Shown here piece by piece: positions 1-4,445 of a stretch of DNA of 7,513 bases. The stretch comes from an uncultured Labedella sp. (GTDB taxonomy: Bacteria; Actinomycetota; Actinomycetes; Actinomycetales; Microbacteriaceae): NCBI GenBank assembly GCA_934636065.1, contig CAKTZW010000082.1, positions 1 to 7,513 on the forward strand. The letters are read 5' to 3'. A program made the position numbers and the translations under genes. Each line of letters opens with the position of its first letter. Within the stretch, counting starts at the first letter, position 1. The notes under the pieces were generated by a model. It was given only the letters and a program-made list of their open reading frames with translations, ran no database searches and was not told the origin of the DNA.

Positions 1-60
1 ACGTTCCCCCTGCTGACGATCGTCCTCGTCATCGTCCACCTCGCGACGTCGGTGCGCTGA
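1..60 (+). CDS. C-terminal end of a membrane protein (partial)
   Basis: The first frame is open from base 1 to a TGA at 58-60 and encodes 19 residues. It reads TFPLLTIVLVIVHLATSVR: a very hydrophobic stretch closed by a basic tail. This looks like the last membrane-spanning helix of an integral membrane protein with a short cytoplasmic C-terminus. The strong hairpin terminator 17 bases downstream supports a real gene end here. The fragment is too short to assign a family. Chance is the main alternative, because a short open frame in GC-rich DNA is not strong evidence by itself. Confidence 0.55.
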   Translation, partial: TFPLLTIVLVIVHLATSVR

Positions 61-77
61 CGAGCGCCCGAACGACG

Positions 78-112
78 AAAGCCCCCGCCGGACGAGGTCC
101 GGCGGGGGCTTT
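78..112. terminator. Bidirectional Rho-independent-type terminator hairpin
   Basis: There is a perfect 16-bp inverted repeat: AAAGCCCCCGCCGGAC at 78-93, loop GAG at 94-96, and the exact reverse complement at 97-112. The stem is very GC-rich and its outer end is AAA/TTT, so a short U-run follows the hairpin in either direction (TTTCCT on the plus strand). It lies between the plus-strand gene ending at 60 and the minus-strand FKBP gene ending at 127, so it can terminate both convergent transcripts. Confidence 0.92.
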
Positions 113-126
113 CCTAGTCGCGACGG

Positions 127-498
127 TCAGCGGACCCCGAGGAGGTCGATCACGAAGATGAGCGTCTCGCCCGAGAGCCGGTGGCCGGAACCGGCGGGTC
201 CGTAGGCCTGGTGCGGCGGCACGGTGAGCTGGCGACGGCCGCCGACCTTCATGCCCGGAATGCCCTCCTGCCAGCCCTGGATGAGGTTGCTCAGCGGGAA
301 CGTGATGCTCTGCCCCCGGCTCCAGGAGGAGTCGAACTCCTCACCGGAGGAGTGGGAGACGCCGAGGTAGTGCACCTCGACCGTCGACGAGGCCTGTGCC
401 TCGTCTCCGTCGCCGACCACGAGGTCGACGATCTCCAGCGTCTCGGGAGCGGGTCCGGTGGGCGCGTCGATCTCGGGCTTCTTGTTCAGATCAGTCAT
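127..498 (-). CDS. FKBP-type peptidyl-prolyl cis-trans isomerase
   Basis: This encodes a 123-residue single-domain FKBP that should catalyse cis-trans isomerisation of Xaa-Pro bonds and assist protein folding. No signal peptide or membrane segment is visible, so it is probably cytosolic. Family hallmarks are present: VHYLGV (42-47, active-site Tyr44), GEEFDSSW (52-59, Phe55 and Asp56), the LIQGWQEGIPGMKVGG core (72-87, Trp76), a Tyr99-centred PPHQAYGPAG loop (94-103), and a C-terminal LIFVIDLLGV strand (113-122, Phe115). The open frame continues upstream to 870, but the extra part lacks FKBP similarity. The start at 498 gives the normal length of small actinobacterial FKBPs and lies 6 nt after a -10 element with a well-spaced -35. 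It is divergent from the FAH-family gene and ends against the 78-112 terminator. Confidence 0.95.
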   Translation of the reverse strand: MTDLNKKPEIDAPTGPAPETLEIVDLVVGDGDEAQASSTVEVHYLGVSHSSGEEFDSSWSRGQSITFPLSNLIQGWQEGIPGMKVGGRRQLTVPPHQAYGPAGSGHRLSGETLIFVIDLLGVR

Positions 499-504
499 GA
501 GACC

Positions 505-533
505 ATCCAACCCCGTGGCGCGCACGGGGTCAA
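505..533 (-). promoter_or_regulatory. Promoter of the FKBP gene, probably leaderless
   Basis: On the minus strand a -35-like TTGACC (528-533) is followed by an exact 17-bp spacer (511-527), then a -10-like TTGGAT (505-510). Six bases further is the ATG at 496-498. A sigma-70-type promoter in this position would start transcription at or next to the A of the start codon, giving a leaderless mRNA, which is common in Actinomycetota. No convincing Shine-Dalgarno sequence is present; a weak GGATGG overlaps the -10. The spacing supports both the promoter and the start choice. Confidence 0.6.
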
Positions 534-603
534 AGGAGGCCGGCCCGATCCCGCGCGTCGTCGCCGGATCCGACGGGGGCCTTGCGGTCCACCGCACGGC
601 GGG

Positions 604-614
604 AGCATGATGCT
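604..614. repeat. Short palindrome AGCAT-G-ATGCT
   Basis: A perfect 5-bp inverted repeat (AGCAT, 1-base centre, ATGCT) lies in the divergent FKBP/FAH spacer, 7 bp before the larger 14-bp inverted repeat. Its size and symmetry would suit a half-site for a dimeric regulator, but a repeat this short can arise by chance. Confidence 0.3.
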
Positions 615-621
615 TACACGC

Positions 622-672
622 ATTCATCGCCCGGTCGACTCGCAGGCACCGCCGCAGCACCGGGCGATGAAT
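622..672. repeat. 14-bp perfect inverted repeat in the divergent promoter region
   Basis: ATTCATCGCCCGGT (622-635) and its exact reverse complement ACCGGGCGATGAAT (659-672) are separated by 23 bp. The repeat lies about 65-115 bp upstream of the plus-strand FAH-family start and 125-175 bp upstream of the minus-strand FKBP start. The arm centres are 37 bp apart, roughly 3.5 helical turns. It may be a two-site operator for a regulator of either gene. A hairpin in RNA is possible, but no known transcript clearly crosses it. The symmetry is seen directly; the role is inferred. Confidence 0.6.
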
Positions 673-724
673 CATGTCGGGCCCGCACAGCGGATCGAGC
701 GCCGCCGCCGGGTGAGGGAGCGGA

Positions 725-730
725 TAGCCT
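725..730 (+). promoter_or_regulatory. -10 element for a leaderless FAH-family transcript
   Basis: TAGCCT fits the TAnnnT pattern of actinobacterial -10 boxes and ends exactly 6 nt before the GTG at 737, so transcription would start at the first base of the start codon. No good -35 is found about 17 bp upstream, where the sequence is GC-rich CCGCCG. The purine run AGAGGGG touches the start codon and is too close to act as a normal ribosome binding site. Confidence 0.5.
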
Positions 731-736
731 AGAGGG

Positions 737-1618
737 GTGAAGTTCGCCCACCTCAGCTCACCCGCCCAGCCCGACGCCGGAGTCCGGCTCGCCGCCGTCG
801 TCGAGGGTGGCGCGGTCTTCCTCGACGAGATCCTCGAGGACGCTCCCGCGACGCTGCAGGAGCTCATCACGCGCGGCGACGACGAGCTGGCCCGCGTCTC
901 GGCCTACACGGCGAACGCCGCGGGCGCCGGCGTCGAACCGACGCCGCTGTCCGAACTCGACCACGCCTCGGCCGTCCTCAAGCCGCCCGTCGTCATCGCG
1001 GTCGGACTCAACTACTCCGCGCACTCGTCCGAGCTCAACCTGAAGACGGATCAGGCGCCGACCCTCTTCACCCTGTGGCCGAACTCCCTCACGGGGCACG
1101 ATCACACGACGTCGTGGCCGCGCGAGCTCAGCGAGCAGGTGGACTACGAGGCCGAGCTCGGGGTCATCATCGGCAAGCCCGCGCGGAACGTCGCGGAGGA
1201 GGACGCCCTCGACCACGTCTGGGGCTACACGGTCGTCAACGACATCACCGCGCGCAACATCCAGTACTCCGAGACGCAGTGGACGCGGTGCAAGTCGTTC
1301 GACGGCTTCACCCCGACGGGTCCCGTCGTCGTCACGAAGGACGAGGTGCGCGACCCGCAGGACCTGCACGTGAAGACCGTCCTCGACGGCCGCACCCTGC
1401 AGGACTCGTCGACGGCCCTCATGGTCCGGAGCGTCGCGCGGCTCATCGCCCATATCTCGGGCAGCACGACGCTCCTCCCCGGCACCCTCATCTCGACCGG
1501 CAGCCCGGGCGGCGCGGGCTACTCGCGGGACCCGCAGGTGTTCCTCGAGGACGGGTCCACGGTGACCGTGTCGATCGACGGCATCGGCGAACTCACGACC
1601 CACTGCCGGATGCTCTGA
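737..1618 (+). CDS. Fumarylacetoacetate hydrolase (FAH) family protein
   Basis: This 293-residue protein belongs to the FAH superfamily: metal-dependent hydrolases, decarboxylases and isomerases acting on beta-diketo or 2-keto acids, often late in aromatic compound breakdown. The N-terminal part (1-80) is a small divergent domain. The catalytic fold starts at AVGLNYSAHS (88-97, with Asn92, Tyr93 and His96). Metal ligands are the Glu138 and Glu140 pair in VDYEAELGVIIGK and Asp169 in GYTVVNDITARNIQ. Lys186 and FTPTGPVVV (191-199) follow, and the closing glycine loop is GTLISTGSPGGAG (249-261). The length is typical and the catalytic residues are intact. The exact substrate cannot be read from sequence, and no pathway partners lie nearby. 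The GTG start is supported by the -10 box 6 nt upstream. It converges on aspA with only 27 bp between stops and no clear terminator. Confidence 0.93.
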   Translation: MKFAHLSSPAQPDAGVRLAAVVEGGAVFLDEILEDAPATLQELITRGDDELARVSAYTANAAGAGVEPTPLSELDHASAVLKPPVVIAVGLNYSAHSSELNLKTDQAPTLFTLWPNSLTGHDHTTSWPRELSEQVDYEAELGVIIGKPARNVAEEDALDHVWGYTVVNDITARNIQYSETQWTRCKSFDGFTPTGPVVVTKDEVRDPQDLHVKTVLDGRTLQDSSTALMVRSVARLIAHISGSTTLLPGTLISTGSPGGAGYSRDPQVFLEDGSTVTVSIDGIGELTTHCRML

Positions 1619-1645
1619 CGCGTCCCGGCGGCGGGTGACCTCCCG

Positions 1646-3130
1646 TCAGTCGGCCGTCTCGGCGTCGACATCGATCACGGGGATCGCCATCGTCGTGGCC
1701 TCGAGGCCCGACAACCGCGCCGGCGACAGCTGCTTCTCGACCTCCTCACGCGACATGAGGTCGGACTCGACCACGAGATCGGCGACGTTGCGTCCGGTGA
1801 GGAGGGCCGTCTTGGCGAGCGCGGCAGCGGCGGTGTACCCGATGAACGGGGTGAGCGCCGTGATGACGCCGACGGAGCTGCCCACCATCGTCCCGAGCCG
1901 CTCCTCGTTGGCGGTGATGCCGTCGACGCAGTTCACGCGAAGCGTCCAACAGGCCTGCGTGAGCCACGTGACCGACTGCAGCAGCGAGTGGGCGATGACG
2001 GGTTCGAACGCGTTGAGCTGCAGCTGGCCCGCCTCCGCCGCCATGGTCACCGTCATGTCGGCTCCGACCACGGAGAAGGCGACCTGGTTGACCACCTCGG
2101 GGATGACGGGGTTGACCTTGCCGGGCATGATGCTCGACCCGGCCTGCCGCGGGGGCAGGTTGATCTCCCCCAGGCCGGCCTGCGGCCCGCTCGACAGCAG
2201 CCGCAGGTCGTTGCAGATCTTCGAGAGCTTGATCGCCGAGCGCTTGAGCGTGCCGCTGAACGACATGAAGCCGCCCGCGTCGCTCGTCGACTCGATGAGG
2301 TCCGGAGCGGTCTCGAGGCGGAGTCCCGTGATCTCGTTGAGGTGCGTCACCACGGCGGCGGCGTAGCGCGGATCCGCGGTGATGCCCGTGCCGATCGCGG
2401 TCGCTCCGAGGTTGACCTCCGCGAGCAGCCAGAGGGTCTCGGACAGGCGGGCGTGGTCCTCGCCGAGGGTCGTCGCGAAGCCGTGGAACTCCTGCCCGAG
2501 CGTCATGGGCACGGCGTCCTGCAACTGGGTGCGGCCGACCTTGAGGACGTGCCGGAACTCGACGGCCTTCGCCGCGAAGGACGCACGGAGCTCGTCGAGC
2601 TCGGTCAGGAGGTGACGCAGCGCGAACGCGAGGGCGATCTTGACGGCCGTCGGGTACACGTCATTCGTACTCTGGCTGCGGTTGGTGTGGTCGTACGGGG
2701 AGAGGAACGCGTAGTCGCCCTTCGGCCGGCCGGCGAGCTCGAGCGCGACGTTGGTGATCACCTCGTTCGCGTTCATGTTGGTGGAGGTACCGGCGCCGCC
2801 CTGGATGACGCCCGTCACGAACTCGTCGTGGAACTCACCGTCGATGACGCGCTGGCACGCGCGGTCGATGAGCTCGGCCTTCGCCGGGTCGAGCACCCCG
2901 AGCTGCGCGTTCGTGCGGGCAGCGGCCTGCTTGATGGAGGCGAGCGCGACGACGAGATCGGGGTAGACCGAGATGGGCCGCTTCGTGATCGGGAAGTTGG
3001 ACAGCGCCCTGGCCGTGTGGACGCCCCAGTAGGCGGTGGCGGGGATCTCGAGCGACCCGAGCGAGTCCGTCTCGACACGCGTGTCGGATCCGGACGTCGG
3101 CGTCGCGTGCGGGGTCTCGGTGTCTGTCAT
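1646..3130 (-). CDS. aspA: Aspartate ammonia-lyase (aspartase)
   Basis: The product reversibly deaminates L-aspartate to fumarate and ammonia, linking amino-acid nitrogen to the TCA cycle in the cytosol. It is a fumarase/aspartase-superfamily protein of 494 residues from the chosen ATG, close to E. coli AspA (478). Signatures in order are YWGVHT, GGAGTSTNMNANEV, SQSTNDVYPT, GRTQLQDAVPMTLGQE, the flexible catalytic loop GSSIMPGKVNP and the helix MAAEAGQLQLNAFEP. The QLQLN segment and overall sequence resemble aspartase more than class II fumarase. Four in-frame starts are possible: GTG at 3229 and ATG at 3199, 3166 and 3130. None has a good Shine-Dalgarno sequence. I chose 3130 because family homology begins about 13 residues later; the extra upstream residues are Pro/Thr-rich and non-conserved. 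It is divergent from the bacteriocin operon. Confidence 0.93.
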   Translation of the reverse strand: MTDTETPHATPTSGSDTRVETDSLGSLEIPATAYWGVHTARALSNFPITKRPISVYPDLVVALASIKQAAARTNAQLGVLDPAKAELIDRACQRVIDGEFHDEFVTGVIQGGAGTSTNMNANEVITNVALELAGRPKGDYAFLSPYDHTNRSQSTNDVYPTAVKIALAFALRHLLTELDELRASFAAKAVEFRHVLKVGRTQLQDAVPMTLGQEFHGFATTLGEDHARLSETLWLLAEVNLGATAIGTGITADPRYAAAVVTHLNEITGLRLETAPDLIESTSDAGGFMSFSGTLKRSAIKLSKICNDLRLLSSGPQAGLGEINLPPRQAGSSIMPGKVNPVIPEVVNQVAFSVVGADMTVTMAAEAGQLQLNAFEPVIAHSLLQSVTWLTQACWTLRVNCVDGITANEERLGTMVGSSVGVITALTPFIGYTAAAALAKTALLTGRNVADLVVESDLMSREEVEKQLSPARLSGLEATTMAIPVIDVDAETAD

Positions 3131-3232
3131 CGTCTCACTGCCGAAGGGGATCGTCTCATCGGTCATGCTCTGAGAAGGGGTCACGGTGTTGGGCTCCATT
3201 GCCGGTGTCGGTGCTTGTGGCGGGACCACTCG

Positions 3233-3238
3233 AGTCTA
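3233..3238 (-). promoter_or_regulatory. Possible -10 element of aspA
   Basis: TAGACT on the minus strand fits TAnnnT and is followed by CGA and the GTG at 3229. Transcription would start near 3226, just inside the longest open frame. That argues for translation from a later ATG (3199, 3166 or 3130). No matching -35 is visible, so this is tentative. Confidence 0.3.
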
Positions 3239-3269
3239 GTCCGGGCTCCAGGAGCACGCCCTGGTGCGA

Positions 3270-3296
3270 GCCGGTGTGGGAATGGGTGCCACCGGC
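3270..3296. repeat. 7-bp inverted repeat in the aspA/bacteriocin spacer
   Basis: GCCGGTG (3270-3276) and CACCGGC (3290-3296) form a perfect 7-bp inverted repeat with a 13-bp centre. It lies between the aspA 5' region and the bacteriocin promoter region. It could be an operator or a weak hairpin. Short GC-rich repeats like this occur by chance, so little weight should be put on it. Confidence 0.25.
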
Positions 3297-3356
3297 GACG
3301 ACGAAGTCCTGAGCAGACACGTCTGGACCATCGACGGACGGTAAGCCGCTCGGACG

Positions 3357-3409
3357 TTATACACAGATCATCCCTCTATGCCTAATTGGATATCTATTCT
3401 TGCTAGCGT
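3357..3409 (+). promoter_or_regulatory. AT-rich promoter region of the bacteriocin operon
   Basis: This stretch is clearly richer in A and T than the rest of the window. It holds several -10-like hexamers on the plus strand: TATACA (3358-3363), TATTCT (3395-3400) and TAGCGT (3404-3409). The last is preceded by TGC, giving the extended -10 form TGnTAnnnT, and is my preferred choice; it predicts a start near 3416 and a leader of about 45 nt. No -35 with correct spacing is obvious. The existence of a promoter here is well supported by context, its exact position less so. The rest of the 3230-3460 spacer shows no other clear gene or RNA. Confidence 0.45.
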
Positions 3410-3450
3410 CAATGCTCTGATCGCGCCGATCGAGGCCTCGATCACTCGTG

Positions 3451-3456
3451 GGGAGG
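3451..3456 (+). promoter_or_regulatory. Ribosome binding site of the bacteriocin gene
   Basis: GGGAGG lies 4 nt upstream of the ATG at 3461. It is the strongest Shine-Dalgarno match seen among the genes of this operon, consistent with the secreted peptide being made in excess over the membrane components. It fixes the start of the precursor peptide. Confidence 0.8.
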
Positions 3457-3460
3457 CTTC

Positions 3461-3769
3461 ATGAAACTGGGGAATCGGGCTGCGGCTGCGGCCCTCGTGA
3501 TCGGAGCGCTCATCATGGGCGCGCCGTCGGCTGCACACGCGCAGACCACCAAGTCCGTCGGCGGTGGCACCTGGGCCTATGGGGTGTACGAGCCGGCGAG
3601 CACGACGTACGTCTTCTCGAAGTACGACCACTCGAGGAAGACACACAAGACGACGGCTTGCTGGCAGGGACGGTGCGCTTATTCAGGTTGGGTCGCCAAG
3701 GGAAAGCGTGCGTCGGCTGAGCGACAGGGAGGTCTCAGCGGCCACACGGCGTACTGGGACACGAAGTGA
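3461..3769 (+). CDS. Lactococcin-972-family bacteriocin precursor
   Basis: This 102-residue secreted peptide has a Sec signal peptide (basic MKLGNR, hydrophobic core 7-20) with a likely AHA|Q cleavage site after Ala27, leaving a mature peptide of about 75 residues. The mature part follows the lactococcin 972 pattern: GGTWAYG near its start (35-41), SKYDHSRKTHK (53-63), GWVAKGK (76-82) and an aromatic end TAYW (96-99). The founding member of the family binds lipid II and blocks septum formation; the same target here is only inferred. The mature peptide is cationic: 11 Lys/Arg against 4 Asp/Glu. Unlike the founding peptide as I recall it, it has two cysteines (Cys67, Cys72) that could form a small disulfide loop. 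It is first in the operon with the best ribosome binding site, and its stop overlaps the next start (GTGA). Family assignment rests on motifs, not a search. Confidence 0.85.
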   Translation: MKLGNRAAAAALVIGALIMGAPSAAHAQTTKSVGGGTWAYGVYEPASTTYVFSKYDHSRKTHKTTACWQGRCAYSGWVAKGKRASAERQGGLSGHTAYWDTK

Positions 3770-4419
3770 CGCCGCACGGCACGAGCGCTGCATCGGCCGG
3801 AGTACGGCGGGGATGCCTGGTGTCCCTGTCGCTCGTCACCGGTCTGACCGGCTGCGCGTCGAGCATCAGCTCGGCCACGTCGGGTCCGTCTCACGAGGCC
3901 GTCAGCGCCCCGCCTATGGAAGGACCGTGGGCGGACGTTTTCGCAGCCGAGTGGGAGGCAGCCACGACAGATGTCGAGCGGAGCGTCCTCGCGGACGGAG
4001 TCGTGAGTGATCAGGAATACGCGGAGATGACGGAGACGTTCCGCGATTGCCTCGACGACCAGGGCATCGACTTCACGGGATTCAGCGCCGACGGCTCGTT
4101 CGAGACGTCTGTATCACCCTCCCGCGACCCGGACGAGGCGAACGAAGCCGTGAAATCGTGTTCGCGGGCGGCAGGCGAGGACAGCATCGGCATGCTGTAC
4201 TCCTGGGTGAATCGCAACCCGGAGAGGCTCGACGACAACACGATCGTCGTCCGGTGTCTGCAGGACGAGGGCGTCGTGGGCGCCGCGTACACCGCCGCCG
4301 ACTACGCCGACGACATCGACTCAGAGGAATACCCCTTCGTCGTCGATGAGCAGACCGGACTCGGCGTCGTCTCGCTGTGCGAGAGCGACCCGCTGGGGTT
4401 GCTGGGATTGCGTTCATGA
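3766..4419 (+). CDS. Acidic four-cysteine lipoprotein, candidate immunity or accessory factor
   Basis: This 217-residue protein has a lipoprotein signal: Arg14-Arg15, a hydrophobic stretch, then lipobox LTGC with lipidation at Cys30. It should be anchored on the outer face of the membrane. The mature part is very acidic (39 Asp/Glu, 9 Lys/Arg) and has four more cysteines at 95, 132, 164 and 205. Two related segments, CLDDQGI (95-101) and CLQDEGV (164-170), each followed by another Cys 37-41 residues later, suggest an internal duplication with two disulfides. ADGVVSDQEY (76-85) resembles the second half of an EF-hand loop without the first ligands. I do not recognise a named family. The GTG start overlaps the bacteriocin stop by 4 nt, so translation is probably coupled. 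Its position suggests a role in immunity, sensing or export of the peptide, unproven. Confidence 0.85.
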   Translation: MTPHGTSAASAGVRRGCLVSLSLVTGLTGCASSISSATSGPSHEAVSAPPMEGPWADVFAAEWEAATTDVERSVLADGVVSDQEYAEMTETFRDCLDDQGIDFTGFSADGSFETSVSPSRDPDEANEAVKSCSRAAGEDSIGMLYSWVNRNPERLDDNTIVVRCLQDEGVVGAAYTAADYADDIDSEEYPFVVDEQTGLGVVSLCESDPLGLLGLRS

Positions 4420-4445
4420 TGTCGGCATCCGGGCGGGGAGCGTGA
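4416..4445 (+). other. Nine-codon mini-ORF bridging the lipoprotein and adaptor genes
   Basis: ATGATG at 4416-4421 opens a frame encoding MMSASGRGA and ending at TGA 4443-4445. Its ATG overlaps the lipoprotein stop (ATGA, 4416-4419), and its stop overlaps the adaptor GTG (GTGA, 4442-4445). A weak GGGA lies 8 nt upstream. It may be a relay for termination-reinitiation across the otherwise 22-nt gap. It may equally be chance, since the peptide itself looks unremarkable. Confidence 0.35.

Noticed and set aside
499..870. N-terminal extension of the FKBP frame up to 870
   Set aside because: The extension crosses the FAH-family start and promoter, has no FKBP similarity and low-complexity composition. 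The start at 498 has a well-placed promoter.
1624..1635. Small hairpin CCCG-GCGG-CGGG between the FAH-family gene and aspA stops
   Set aside because: Only a 4-bp stem with no T-tract on either side. Such motifs are common in GC-rich DNA and cannot be called a terminator.
1646..3130. Class II fumarase as the identity of the 1646-3130 gene
   Set aside because: The two families share the GSSxMPxKxN loop, but the segments around MAAEAGQLQLNAFEP, GGAGTSTNMNANEV and GRTQLQDAVPMTLGQE match aspartase more closely.
3247..3268. Possible hairpin from CCAGG and CCTGG upstream of aspA
   Set aside because: Only 5-bp arms, no conserved context and no T-tract. Not distinguishable from chance.
1988..3385. 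465-residue plus-strand open frame opposite aspA
   Set aside because: It is antisense to a protein with complete aspartase signatures, is Arg/Asp/Gly/Leu-rich without any domain, and runs through the aspA upstream region. It is a shadow of aspA codon bias.
4346..4441. Upstream extension of the adaptor to GTG 4346
   Set aside because: It would overlap the lipoprotein gene by 74 nt, adds a Cys/Arg/Trp-rich stretch with no family similarity ahead of the membrane anchor, and is out of style with the short overlaps elsewhere in the operon.
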